Shown here: piece after piece, positions 24,918 through 37,180 of the stretch
Layout: the number at the start of each line of letters is the position of its first letter
Numbering within the stretch: the first letter of the stretch is position 1
From: Camelimonas lactis
GTDB lineage: Bacteria; Pseudomonadota; Alphaproteobacteria; Rhizobiales; Beijerinckiaceae
DNA: 64,000 bases
Reading direction: 5' to 3'
NCBI RefSeq assembly: GCF_004342915.1
Contig: NZ_SLWL01000001.1
Location: 620,001 to 684,000, forward strand
Notes under the pieces: generated by a model
The model's database searches: none
What the model was told of the DNA's origin: nothing
Seen by the model: only the letters and a program-made list of their open reading frames with translations
Program-made: the position numbers and the translations under genes

Positions 24918-25050
24918 CCATTGGGGGGAAGGCCGGGGCCTGCCTTTGGCGCAGCAGGCGCCGGTTGACGGGCTGGAGGCGCTTCTGGTGAACCAGGCTC
25001 CGAAGCGCCCTGGCGTATGTCACGGTGCATGCTCCCGGTGTTCGCGGCGC

Positions 25051-25078
25051 GCCGGCCAGAATTTCTGGCCGGCTTTTT
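25051..25078 (+). terminator. Rho-independent terminator after the GCG_CRPN gene
   Basis: GCCGGCCAGA, a 3-nt loop and TCTGGCCGGC form a perfect 10-bp stem followed by five T. It is the only feature recognised in the 369-bp gap from 24918 to 25286. Confidence 0.85.
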
Positions 25079-25286
25079 AATGCGCCAGCCTCTCCGTTGA
25101 CGCCGGAGCGTGGAGGCAGACGCCGTCCTTGACTGCGCTTCGGCCCTGCGTCATGGCGCATTGCGGCGCATCCGCATCCCCCTGGGGCGGCGCGGCGCCA
25201 CGCTCTGGTGACGCCGGGACCCAATCGGGCCTATCCTCGCGGCGACCGGGGCGGCTGCGTGAGTCACCCGGAAACAGGTGAGCGTG

Positions 25287-26342
25287 ATGCAGACGATTGT
25301 TCCTGGCGTTAGTTATCCCATCATTCAGGCGCCCATGGCCGGGACCGCGACGCCGGCGCTGGCCGCGGCGGTGTCCAACGCCGGCGGTCTTGGATCGCTC
25401 GGCATCGGCGGCAGCAGCGTCGCTGACGCCGCCCGCATGATCGCCGGGACGCGGGAGCTGACCGACCGGCCGTTCAACGTCAACGTGTTCTGTCACCGCC
25501 CGGCGCGCCGCGATGCGGCCAGGGAGGCGGCGTGGCTGGCCTGGCTGGCGCCGCTGTTCGCGGAATTTGGCGCTGAACCGCCGGCGACCCTTGCGGAGGT
25601 TTACCCCACGTTCACCGGCAATGACGCGGCCACCGCCATGTTGCTGGAGCTGCGCCCTGCGGTGGTGAGCATGCATTTTGGCTTGCCGACGGGCGCGCAG
25701 CTGGGGGCGCTGCGTCAGGCCGGGATCATCACATTCGCCACCGCGACCAGCGAGGCGGAGGCGCGCGCCATTGCGGATGCGGGCGTCGACGCCATCGTCG
25801 CGCAGGGTTACGAGGCCGGCGGGCATCGCGGCGTGTTCGAACCGGATGGCGAGGATGCGCGCCTGGCGACCTTCGATCTGATGGCAAGGCTGACGCGGAC
25901 CTGCAAACTGCCGCTGATCGCTGCTGGCGGCCTGATGGACGGGCGTGACATCCGCCGGGCGCTGGATGCGGGCGCGGCGGCGGCGCAACTGGGCACGGCC
26001 TTTGTTGGCTGCCCGGAATCGGCGGCGAACGCCAGCTATCGCGAGGCCCTGGCTGGAGCGGGGGCGGACGCAACCGCCATGACCTGCGCCATTTCGGGTC
26101 GGCCGGCGCGGGGACTGGTCAACCGTCTCATTCGTCATGGCGCGGCGGCGGGCGCGCCGCCGCCGGCGGATTACTCGCTGACCTATGATGTGACCAAGAA
26201 GCTCTTTGCCCTGGCGGCTGCGCGCGGCGCCCAGGGCTTCGGCGCCTGGTGGGCGGGAACCGCGGCCCCCCGCGCCCGGGCCCTGCCGGCGGCGGAGCTG
26301 ATGCGGGCGCTGGTCGCGGAAATGGGCGACGTGGCGGCGTAG
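25287..26342 (+). CDS. Nitronate monooxygenase (2-nitropropane dioxygenase family)
   Basis: This 351-residue FMN enzyme oxidises propionate-3-nitronate or alkyl nitronates. Start at ATG 25287, with AGGTGA just upstream; a GTG at 25278 would add three residues. Visible motifs are PIIQAPMAG near the N-terminus, SMHFGLP, AQGYEAGGHRG with the catalytic His region, AAGGLMDGRDIRRALDAGAA, and QLGTAFVGCPES. Order and length fit class I enzymes. It converges with the trehalose synthase gene and shows no operon partner. It may detoxify nitronates. Confidence 0.9.
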   Translation: MQTIVPGVSYPIIQAPMAGTATPALAAAVSNAGGLGSLGIGGSSVADAARMIAGTRELTDRPFNVNVFCHRPARRDAAREAAWLAWLAPLFAEFGAEPPATLAEVYPTFTGNDAATAMLLELRPAVVSMHFGLPTGAQLGALRQAGIITFATATSEAEARAIADAGVDAIVAQGYEAGGHRGVFEPDGEDARLATFDLMARLTRTCKLPLIAAGGLMDGRDIRRALDAGAAAAQLGTAFVGCPESAANASYREALAGAGADATAMTCAISGRPARGLVNRLIRHGAAAGAPPPADYSLTYDVTKKLFALAAARGAQGFGAWWAGTAAPRARALPAAELMRALVAEMGDVAA

Positions 26343-26463
26343 GCGGCCTCTCCCGTCATTCCTGGCTCACCGCCAGGCTCTGGCGGTGGATGGCTTCAGC
26401 GGGCGGCTGCCGGCGTGCGCCGCGCCGTTGGCAGCCTGGCGCTCATGAGTGCGTAGCGACCGG

Positions 26464-29745
<3,282 letters not shown>

Positions 29746-29895
29746 GTCGTCCTCACGGCTGACCCCGGGGCGCCGCGCGCGCCAGGGCGCGCCTGGGTGG
29801 GCGGGCCCGGGGTGGGCTGGCCTGGGGCCGCTGCACCCCGAAGCCTGCGGCGGCGGCGCCCGGAGCGGATGCATCCGGGGGAGCGCGCCGCAAAC

Positions 29896-29945
29896 CAAAA
29901 AGATGGAGCGCTTCCATGGCCGCGATGATGGCCGGAAACGCTCCA
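29896..29945 (-). terminator. Terminator-like hairpin in the treS leader, possible attenuator
   Basis: On the minus strand a 12-bp stem with one mismatch (TGGAGCGTTTCC ... GGAAGCGCTCCA) enclosing a nested GGCC pair is followed by TCTTTTTGG. It lies 150-200 nt upstream of the treS start and in the direction of treS transcription. It could end or attenuate leader transcripts. Confidence 0.4.
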
Positions 29946-30087
29946 GGCATTCCAGTGGCGCCGGCGGCGCCTGAACAGGGGCCTTTCCGGGCGGAGCCGG
30001 CTCCCGCGGCGTCAGGCGTCGCCGTCATGGTGAACGCCGCCCGTCCGAGCGGGTTCCGGCGGCAAGGACAGCCAGGACGGGCGACGG

Positions 30088-30161
30088 CGCGCTTTCTTGC
30101 GCGCTTTCTTGTGTTCGCCCTAGCGGCGCGTCAGTGATGGATACATGCAAGGATACATGCA
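30088..30161. repeat. Short tandem repeats in the treS-otsB divergent region
   Basis: CGCGCTTTCTTG occurs twice in tandem (30088-30099 and 30100-30111). GGATACATGCA occurs twice with one spacer base (30139-30149 and 30151-30161). The whole 904-bp gap from 29746 to 30649 otherwise holds no supported gene; an open frame from 30134 to 30646 has atypical composition and no homology. Confidence 0.5.
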
Positions 30162-30302
30162 GCCCAAATATGGCGAAACATTCAAGTCCGGTTTTGGAGA
30201 CAAGGCAAAATCCCCTCCGGCATTCCTGCTGTTTTCACAGGCGGATGCGCCTCATGTTCGGGCAGTCGTGGCCAGGATGGCGGCTGATGTGGAACAAAAC
30301 TG

Positions 30303-30331
30303 TTGTCATAATGTTGGCGTATGGTCATGAT
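30303..30331 (+). promoter_or_regulatory. Candidate sigma-70 promoter for otsB
   Basis: TTGTCA (5 of 6 to consensus), a 17-nt spacer and CATGAT (4 of 6) lie about 320 nt upstream of otsB. The spacing is ideal but the leader would be long, so this is tentative. Confidence 0.3.
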
Positions 30332-30649
30332 TGCAGCAGACAGAACATGGTTCGGCGCCGGCATTTGTTTTGCCGCGCCAGTCCGCCGCGAGGTGGATTC
30401 TGGCCGCATGGCGCGCATCCCTTGACGCGCTCCCCCCGGCCGCCGCAGGCATCTCTCGTGTGGAGCGTAACCTGCTCCGCGAAGGTCGCAGAACGCTGGA
30501 ATGGCAAATGGCGGGGCATTCCCGCCCCAGCCACGCGCCGGCGTCGCACAGCCCCGCCCGGTCCCGCGCGGACCGGCGTCACAGGAGGATTGGGCGCGGC
30601 GCGCCGGAGCGGCGGATTCGCTCCAGCGCGGCCGGGCCAGAAATAGCTC

Positions 30650-31450
30650 ATGAAAAATCTCGCCCTCGACAGCGCCTCCCATGCGCTGTTCTTCGATATC
30701 GACGGCACCCTGCTCGACATTGCGGCGCGGCCTGATGATGTCAGCGTTCCGGCTTCGCTCAAGACAGGCCTGCAACAGCTCACCCGGAAATTTGGCGGCG
30801 CGCTTGCCCTGGTCAGTGGACGCAGCATCCGCGACATCGACCGCCTGTTCGGCGACCTGAAGCCGCGCGCCTCGGGCTGTCATGGCGGGGAGCTGCGCCT
30901 GCTGCCAGGCGGCGACGTGTTCATGGCGGCCAGCGGGCGGCTGCCGCCCGGAATCATGGACAATCTCAAGCGCCTGGCCGCCTCCCATCGCGGTCTGCTG
31001 CTGGAAGACAAGGGCGTTTGCGTCGCGGTGCACTATCGCGCCGCGCCAACGCTGGGCGCGGCCCTGCGGTACGAGCTGGAGGGCATCATCGCCCGCAGCG
31101 GCGAGGTCGGCCTGACGGTGCTGCCCGGCCGGCTGGTTTATGAAATCAAGCGCAATCACGTGGACAAGGGCACCGCGGTCGCGGCGTTCATGCGTCTGCC
31201 GGCTTTCGCCGGGCGGCGGCCGGTGTTCATCGGCGATGACATCACCGATATCGCCGCCTTCACGGTGGTGAAGCGCGAAGGCGGCGGCGCCTGGTCGGTG
31301 GGGCGCGAACTGGCTCCGGCGACGCGGATATTCGATGACGCCTCCGACGTGCGCGCATGGATCGCCGCCGAGGCGCGGGCGTACGTCCAGGGGGATGCCC
31401 GGACGGAGCGCCCGGCCGCCGCGACCACCGCGGCAGGTTACGGAACCTGA
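30650..31450 (+). CDS. otsB: Trehalose-6-phosphate phosphatase
   Basis: This 266-residue HAD phosphatase removes phosphate from trehalose-6-phosphate. Motif I is FFDIDGTLLDIA (nucleophile Asp near residue 16), motif II is LVSGRSIRDIDRLFG, and the C-terminal acidic motif is IGDDITDIAAF. The segment CHGGELRLL replaces the more common HGxE loop. Length is normal. It lies 293 bp upstream of otsA on the same strand, giving the OtsAB route of trehalose synthesis. The ribosome binding site is weak. Confidence 0.93.
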   Translation: MKNLALDSASHALFFDIDGTLLDIAARPDDVSVPASLKTGLQQLTRKFGGALALVSGRSIRDIDRLFGDLKPRASGCHGGELRLLPGGDVFMAASGRLPPGIMDNLKRLAASHRGLLLEDKGVCVAVHYRAAPTLGAALRYELEGIIARSGEVGLTVLPGRLVYEIKRNHVDKGTAVAAFMRLPAFAGRRPVFIGDDITDIAAFTVVKREGGGAWSVGRELAPATRIFDDASDVRAWIAAEARAYVQGDARTERPAAATTAAGYGT

Positions 31451-31743
31451 TGGCCTTCTTCAGAATTTTCGTCACCGCACGGCTTTTCCGCATATCCAGG
31501 GGCGCCGGAACTTTGCACGCCAGACGACGGAACCGTTGGGGGACATAAACGTTGAGCTAGAGGTTTCCTGCGTCCTGACCAGCTGGACGCGCCTCCCGAG
31601 GCGGCGCGCCCAGACGGCCACGGCCCCCGGGGCCAGACCGGTGGCACGGTTCTTGCGACGCACATCGGGAATGGCTGGCGCGGCTTCCCGGCCCGCCAGC
31701 GCGTTGAGTCACATAACGAACAGCAGGACAGGAGGGATTCGCC

Positions 31744-33162
31744 TTGTCGCGGCTCATTGTCGTATCCAACCGGGTGGCGGCGCCAACTGGCGGAAAACCG
31801 CAAGCGGGCGGCCTCGCGGTCGCCGTGCACGCCGCGCTGAAAAATCGCCCGGGACTTTGGTACGGTTGGAGCGGACGCGTTACAGAAAATCCGGACAGGC
31901 ATCCGCACGTCATGCAGCGCGGCGGAATTTCTTATGCCGTCACGGACCTCTCTTCAGCCGATTATCAGGAGTATTACAGCGGTTTCGCCAACCGGGTGCT
32001 GTGGCCGATCCTGCATTACCGGGTGGACCTGGCCGAATTCTCGCGCCTCGACCTTTCAGGGTACATGCGGGTGAACGAATGGTTCGCCCGCCAGGTATCG
32101 GAAATCCTGGAGCCGGACGACGTCGTCTGGGTGCACGATTATCACATGATGCCGCTGGCCCGGTTCCTGCGCAAACGCGGGCATAACAACCGGATGGGTT
32201 TCTTCCTGCACATTCCGCTGCCGCCGCCGGAAATCCTGCACGCCCTGCCGCACCACGCCGACGTCGTTGGCGCGCTGACCGATTTCGATCTGGTCGGCTT
32301 CCAGACCCCCAACGATCGCGACAATTTCGCCCGCTACCTTCAGGAGGCCGGCGGTGTCGGACGCATGGGCAATTCGCAGTTTGACATCAACGGCCGCCGC
32401 GTCCAGCTGGGCGCCTTCCCGGTGGGCATCGACACGGGGATCATGATGAAAGCGGCGCGGCGCGCCTCGTCCTCGCGCTTCGTGCGCGAACTGAAAGGCA
32501 GCCTTGGCAACGCCGCGATGCTGGTGGGCGTTGACCGTCTCGATTACTCCAAGGGCATCGCCGGGCGGCTCGACGCCTATGAACGCTTCCTGGCCGAGAA
32601 CCCGGAGTGGCGGGGCAAGGTCAGCTATGTGCAGATCACGCCCAAGAGCCGCTCCGATATCCCGGAATACATGGATATGGACCGGCAGGTGAGCGAGAAG
32701 GTCGGCCATATCAACGGCGCCTGGGGCGACGTGTCGTGGACGCCGATCCGCTACATCAACCAGAGCTATTCCCGCACGGCGCTCGCCACCATCTATCGCT
32801 GCGCCCGCGTTGGCCTGGTGACGCCGCTGCGCGACGGCATGAACCTGGTGGCCAAGGAATATGTGGCCTCGCAGGACCCCAATGATCCAGGCGTGCTGAT
32901 CCTGTCGCGCTTCGCCGGCGCGGTGCGCGATCTGCGTGAGGGCGCGCTGGTGGTCAATCCGCATGAAATCGAGGGCATGGCCGCCGCCATCCGCCAGGCG
33001 CTGGATATGCCGCTGGAGGAGCGCAAGGCGCGTTACCTGCGCATGATCCGGGTGCTGAGGAACCAGGACATCAACGCCTGGGCGGCCGACTTCCTGGAGG
33101 CGCTGGAGCAGCCGCCGCTACGCCGCAGCCTCACCGCCAATCTGCGGGCCATGTTCATGTGA
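31744..33162 (+). CDS. otsA: Alpha,alpha-trehalose-phosphate synthase (UDP- or GDP-forming)
   Basis: This 472-residue GT20 enzyme joins nucleotide-activated glucose to glucose-6-phosphate. It probably starts at a TTG (31744) behind GGAGG, since homology begins at once with RLIVVSNRVA. Visible motifs are GLWYGWSGRV, WPILHYR, VWVHDYHMMPLARFLR, FFLHIPLPPPEIL, GVDRLDYSKGI and PLRDGMNLVAKEYVASQ, which cover acceptor and donor sites. It works with OtsB. A strong bidirectional terminator follows at 33211. Confidence 0.96.
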   Translation: MSRLIVVSNRVAAPTGGKPQAGGLAVAVHAALKNRPGLWYGWSGRVTENPDRHPHVMQRGGISYAVTDLSSADYQEYYSGFANRVLWPILHYRVDLAEFSRLDLSGYMRVNEWFARQVSEILEPDDVVWVHDYHMMPLARFLRKRGHNNRMGFFLHIPLPPPEILHALPHHADVVGALTDFDLVGFQTPNDRDNFARYLQEAGGVGRMGNSQFDINGRRVQLGAFPVGIDTGIMMKAARRASSSRFVRELKGSLGNAAMLVGVDRLDYSKGIAGRLDAYERFLAENPEWRGKVSYVQITPKSRSDIPEYMDMDRQVSEKVGHINGAWGDVSWTPIRYINQSYSRTALATIYRCARVGLVTPLRDGMNLVAKEYVASQDPNDPGVLILSRFAGAVRDLREGALVVNPHEIEGMAAAIRQALDMPLEERKARYLRMIRVLRNQDINAWAADFLEALEQPPLRRSLTANLRAMFM

Positions 33163-33210
33163 CGCCAGGGAGGTCCGTTGCAGCGGCGCGCGGCCACGGA
33201 CGGGAACAGA

Positions 33211-33243
33211 AAAAAGGCGGCGGGATTTCCCCGCCGCCTTTTT
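33211..33243. terminator. Bidirectional rho-independent terminator
   Basis: AAAAAGGCGGCGGG, a 5-nt loop and CCCGCCGCCTTTTT form a stem of nine GC pairs flanked by A5 and T5. It sits between the convergent otsA and DEAD-box helicase genes and can serve both. Confidence 0.9.
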
Positions 33244-33265
33244 GTATCTGTGAGGCCGCACCGTT

Positions 33266-34804
33266 TCAGGAACGGTTGCCGCGCGGGCTGTTCATGAAGC
33301 CAATGCCGGCGAGATCGCCGCCGTGGCCTTCCTGGTGGCGGCCGCCTTCACGGCGCGCGCCGGGCTGGCCGCGACCTTCCGGGCGGGGGCCGCGCCGCTG
33401 GGCGCCGTTACGGTTCGCGTGGTCCCGGCCATGGCCGGCGCCGGCGCGTGGCGCGGCGTGCTGCTCGCGGCCTTCGCCAGCCGGCGCGGCGCGACGGCCG
33501 CCGTTGCCCTGGCCGTTGCCGCCATTACCCTGGCCGTTGCGGCCACGGCTCTCCTGTCGCTGGCCGCGCTGGCCGTCACGACCTTCGCCGCGCTGGCCGT
33601 CGCCGCGACCGGCGCCCTGGGGACGACGCTGCTGCTGGCGTGGCGGACGCGGCGCTTCGGGGGCGATCTCGGCGTCCTCGGTGGCGCGCGCCTCCACCGG
33701 GATCGACTGGCGGGTCAGCCGTTCGATCTGGCGCAGCAGGCCGCGCTCCTCACGGTCGACCAGCGAGATGGCCGAGCCGCTGGCGCCGGCGCGGGCGGTG
33801 CGGCCGATGCGGTGCACATAGGTTTCCGGCACGTTGGGCAGTTCGAAATTGACGACGTGGGTGACGCCGTCAACGTCAATGCCGCGCGCGGCGATATCGG
33901 TGGCGACGAGGATGCGGGTCGAGCCGTCCTTGAAACCATCGAGGGCGCGCTGGCGCTGGCCCTGACTCTTGTTGCCGTGGATCGCCGCCGCCGTCAGGCC
34001 GGCGCTCTCCAGGTGGCGCACCACCCGGTCGGCGCCGTGCTTGGTGCGGGTGAACACCAGGGTGCGGCCGTCGCAGGTGTTGGCCAGCAGATGGGCCAGC
34101 TCGACGCGCTTTTGCGGCGCATCGACGAACACCACCTTCTGGGTCACCCGTTCGGCGGTGCTGGACACCGGCGCCACGGCGACGCGCTCGGGATTGTCGA
34201 GCATGTCGGCGGCCAGGGCGGCGATCTCCTTCGGCATGGTGGCCGAGAAGAACAGGGTCTGGCGCTGCTTGGGCAGGACCTTCACCAGTTTGCGGATGGA
34301 GTGGATGAAGCCCATGTCCAGCATCTGGTCGGCTTCGTCGAGCACGAACACCTTGACGCCGTCGAGGCGCAGGGAGCCGGTCGCCATATGGTCGAGCAGG
34401 CGCCCGGGCGTCGCCACCAGCACGTCGACGCCGCGCTGCAGCATCTGGGCCTGGGGGCCATGGGAGACGCCGCCGAATACGGTGGCGACGGAAATCCGCA
34501 TGTGACGCGAATAGGCGCGGACGGAATCAGCGATCTGTCCAGCAAGTTCGCGGGTCGGCGACAGGATCAGCACGCGGCACTGGCGCGGCGGCGTCCGGCC
34601 CTTTTCGGCGGCGAGGTTGTGCAGAATCGGGAGGGTGAAGGCAGCCGTCTTGCCGGTGCCGGTCTGGGCGATGCCCATGAGGTCGCGGCCGGCCATGACG
34701 TGCGGGATTGCCTGCGCCTGAATCGGCGTGGGATTGGCGTAGCCCTCGTCAGACAGCGCCGAGAGGATCGGAGCCGCAAGGCCGAGTTCCTTGAAAGATG
34801 TCAA
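33266..34804 (-). CDS. rhlE: DEAD-box RNA helicase, RhlE type
   Basis: This 512-residue helicase probably starts at a TTG (34804, MTSFKELGLAAP) behind GGAAG; upstream frame lacks homology. Motifs are TPIQAQAIP (Q), AQTGTGKT (I), PTRELAGQI (Ia), LDEADQMLDMGF (II), FFSATMP (III), VATDIAARGIDV (V) and HRIGRTARAGASG (VI). From about residue 385 the tail is Arg/Gly/Gln-rich with repeats such as GQRGEGRDGQRGQ and GNGGNGQGNGG, suited to RNA contacts. RhlE-type proteins act in ribosome assembly, RNA decay and cold adaptation. It is transcribed alone. Confidence 0.93.
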   Translation of the reverse strand: MTSFKELGLAAPILSALSDEGYANPTPIQAQAIPHVMAGRDLMGIAQTGTGKTAAFTLPILHNLAAEKGRTPPRQCRVLILSPTRELAGQIADSVRAYSRHMRISVATVFGGVSHGPQAQMLQRGVDVLVATPGRLLDHMATGSLRLDGVKVFVLDEADQMLDMGFIHSIRKLVKVLPKQRQTLFFSATMPKEIAALAADMLDNPERVAVAPVSSTAERVTQKVVFVDAPQKRVELAHLLANTCDGRTLVFTRTKHGADRVVRHLESAGLTAAAIHGNKSQGQRQRALDGFKDGSTRILVATDIAARGIDVDGVTHVVNFELPNVPETYVHRIGRTARAGASGSAISLVDREERGLLRQIERLTRQSIPVEARATEDAEIAPEAPRPPRQQQRRPQGAGRGDGQRGEGRDGQRGQRQESRGRNGQGNGGNGQGNGGRRAAPAGEGREQHAAPRAGAGHGRDHANRNGAQRRGPRPEGRGQPGARREGGRHQEGHGGDLAGIGFMNSPRGNRS

Positions 34805-35203
34805 TGTAAAGCTTCCGGAGCCCTGGGTCGCGCAGGACGCAAAGGGCCGTTGCGGAGCGCCCTGCGTGTGGGGCGTCCAGAAATTGGGCGTCGGCGGGGC
34901 GAAGCGGGGCAGAGCGAAATCCGGCCAACCAGACCGGCGTTTTGCCCTGCCTTTTCGGAAGACGCATTTTAAGGAAAATGCTTCAGAAGCTTCACGCACG
35001 CGGCACGCACGCCGCAGGCCGCATCAGGCGGCTACGACGCCGATGTGCGGCTTTTGGGCTGAAATGTCAAGGGCGCGGCGCTGGCGGCGGCCGGGCGCTC
35101 CCCCCGGGAGCCCCTTCCCATCAGAGGCTGACGCGGCGCCGCCGGTTGGCCGTTCCGGGCAAGCCCCGGTGCAGCAGACGTTTCCGGCTCACCGGCAAAG
35201 GCC
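34805..35203. other. Upstream region of the helicase gene, no gene seen
   Basis: The 399 bp between the helicase start and the stop of the pseudo-protease gene contain no supported gene. A helicase promoter must lie here or further upstream, but no clear consensus is visible. Confidence 0.45.
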
Positions 35204-36772
35204 CTAACGGGCGAGGCATGACACCGGCGCGAGGCGGGCGCGCCAGCGGGCGACGATGGCGCCGGAGCCCTGGCGCTGGGCGGGACCGGCGCCAGGGGCG
35301 TTGGCCTGCGGCGTGACGCCAGCGTCGGCGAGCAGGCGGCGGATGCTGTCGGCGCTGGCCAGCGGGTGGTTGGCGGCCAGCGTCACGCCGGCGACGGCCG
35401 GGGCCGCCGTCAGGCTGGAAACAATGCCGACGAGGGCGCCGGAGCTGTCCAGCGCCAGGGCTCCGGCGCCGCCGGGCTGGAGCGCGGCGTTGACCTTCCC
35501 AGCCTGTGTGGTTTCGGAAAACTGGCCCGGGATGACGGAAAGCTGTGGTTTGCCAGCCGCGTCGGAGATCCAGGCGGCCAGCGCCAGGTCGCTGGCGGGT
35601 TGCGCCGCATCGGCCTTTGCAAGAACGATGGGGCCGGCGTTCGCCGGGTTGGCCCCGGCGGCGGCGAGCAGGCTGAGGCCGCTCTGGCGATCGCTGGCGG
35701 TGACCGTGGCGGATGTATCGCCGAGGCGAATGTCCTTGCAGCCGCGCACGGCGGCGGTGGCGACAAGGGCGCGCCCGGACCCGAGCAGCAGCGCGCCGCC
35801 GGTGAGCGGCGCGCCGCCAGGCTGCCGGGCGGCCGGGACGCCCGCGGCTTGCTGGCCCCCTGATGAAACCGTTCCCGGGGAGATCAAGCCAGGGGAGATC
35901 GCGCCAGAGGAGATCGCGCCAGGCTTGCCGGCGAATGGCGCGAAACTGTTGGCGATGCCGATGGTCACCCGGTCCATCGTCACGGCGTCGGTCACGGGGT
36001 AAACAAAAGTGAAGCCGCGCAGGCCGTCCGGGCCCGCGGCGACGCGGGTGAAGAAGCGGCGGGAGCCCTCGTCGCCGGTCACCACGGCGAAGTCCGGCCG
36101 CATCAGTTTGTAAGTGATCTTGCGGCCAGACGCGGCGGCGGTGGCGCGGGCGAACCAGGCCGGCAGTCCGCCATCCTCCGCCCCGCTGGCGAACAGGGTC
36201 AGCGACGCCGGCGTGCGCGATGACCACAGCCGGGTGCGGCCGGGGGCGCTTTCCTTGCGGTCGAACAGGCGACTGGGGACGCCGATGCGCGCGCCGGTGG
36301 CCGCATCGTCGATCAGCGTAAAGCCGACGGCGCTTTTTTGCCTGTTGGCCTCGGCGCGCAGCACCGCGAGCCCCGGCCCGGCGATCACCGCGCCCGGTTC
36401 CAGCAGCTCACGCTTTTCAAAGGCGGCAATGGCGTCGGCGGTGCGCTGGCCAAGGGCGCCGTTGGTGACGCTATTGTAGAAGCCGAGCCAGACGAGCGAA
36501 TCCTGCACGTCCTTGCGATCCACCTCGGGCAATGCGTCCCACAGCTCTCTTTGCTGCTGCAGTTGCTGGCTGTCGGCGGCGTTGCCGGGGCGCGGGGTTT
36601 TTGCCTGGCTCTGGTTTGGCGGCTGGCCCTGGATTTGCGCCTGCAGCGGCGTGACGGCCAGCGCCAGACCGGTCACAAGACCAAGACAGGCAAGGCCGAC
36701 GCGGCCAGAGCGGGCGCCAGCCCGGCCCGCCGCCCGATCGTGATCGCCAACGATTGCTCCTGTCTGGCTCAT
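35204..36772 (-). CDS. Exported protein with peptidoglycan-binding-like domain and apparently inactive trypsin-like domain
   Basis: This 522-residue protein starts at ATG 36772 behind AAGGA. An N-terminal hydrophobic segment (about residues 25-45, ending PLQAQ) should export it. Residues about 75-130 (DVQDSLVWLGFYNSVTNGAL and GQRTADAIAAFE) resemble a PG_binding_1 domain. A linker has GAIS/GLIS repeats near residue 290. The C-terminal part follows the HtrA/trypsin plan, but all three catalytic positions look changed: ATAAVRG for TNAHVV (His to Ala), SGLSLL for SDIALL (Asp to Gly), and PGGAGALALD for PGNSGGPL (Ser to Ala). It diverges from the alpha-2-macroglobulin gene. Binding rather than cleavage is likely. 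Confidence 0.7.
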   Translation of the reverse strand: MSQTGAIVGDHDRAAGRAGARSGRVGLACLGLVTGLALAVTPLQAQIQGQPPNQSQAKTPRPGNAADSQQLQQQRELWDALPEVDRKDVQDSLVWLGFYNSVTNGALGQRTADAIAAFEKRELLEPGAVIAGPGLAVLRAEANRQKSAVGFTLIDDAATGARIGVPSRLFDRKESAPGRTRLWSSRTPASLTLFASGAEDGGLPAWFARATAAASGRKITYKLMRPDFAVVTGDEGSRRFFTRVAAGPDGLRGFTFVYPVTDAVTMDRVTIGIANSFAPFAGKPGAISSGAISPGLISPGTVSSGGQQAAGVPAARQPGGAPLTGGALLLGSGRALVATAAVRGCKDIRLGDTSATVTASDRQSGLSLLAAAGANPANAGPIVLAKADAAQPASDLALAAWISDAAGKPQLSVIPGQFSETTQAGKVNAALQPGGAGALALDSSGALVGIVSSLTAAPAVAGVTLAANHPLASADSIRRLLADAGVTPQANAPGAGPAQRQGSGAIVARWRARLAPVSCLAR

Positions 36773-37180
36773 GCGTTTTCCTTCTTCCCAAGGGCATCCG
36801 GCGATCAAGGCATCCGGGCGCCTGGAATCAAACAGCCGGTGTGGTGGAGGTCAATTCCACGGTGGTGACAGGCGGCGCACGCGGCTATGGCTGGCCGCTG
36901 GCCGATGGCTGGCGCCGCTCCGGCACGTTGCAGGCGCGTCGCAGGTCCCGCGAAACAGGGCGGAGTGGCGCGCATGGTCTTGCGGCGACCGGCGCGGCGC
37001 GGGAGACTCGCCCGACGTCGCGCATGGCGGCGGGACGGGAAAGAACCTAGTCTCCCATCCTGTTGATATTACATATTTTTACCGGATGGGGGCGACCGGG
37101 TTGCTTGAAAGCCCGTGTGGCGCGGGGGCAGAATGCCCTCGCCTGGATTGGGCATGACGGGTCAGTCAGGGAGAAATGGC
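36773..37180. promoter_or_regulatory. Divergent region between pseudo-protease and alpha-2-macroglobulin genes
   Basis: The 408-bp region holds no gene. CCCATCC (37054-37060) and GGATGGG (37084-37090) form a perfect inverted repeat around a 23-nt AT-rich core that includes TTGATATTACATATTTTT, about 90 bp upstream of the A2M start. It may hold the promoter or an operator. Confidence 0.4.

Noticed and set aside
30134-30646. 170-codon open frame upstream of otsB
   Set aside because: No ribosome binding site, no domain, and composition unlike neighbouring genes; treated as intergenic.
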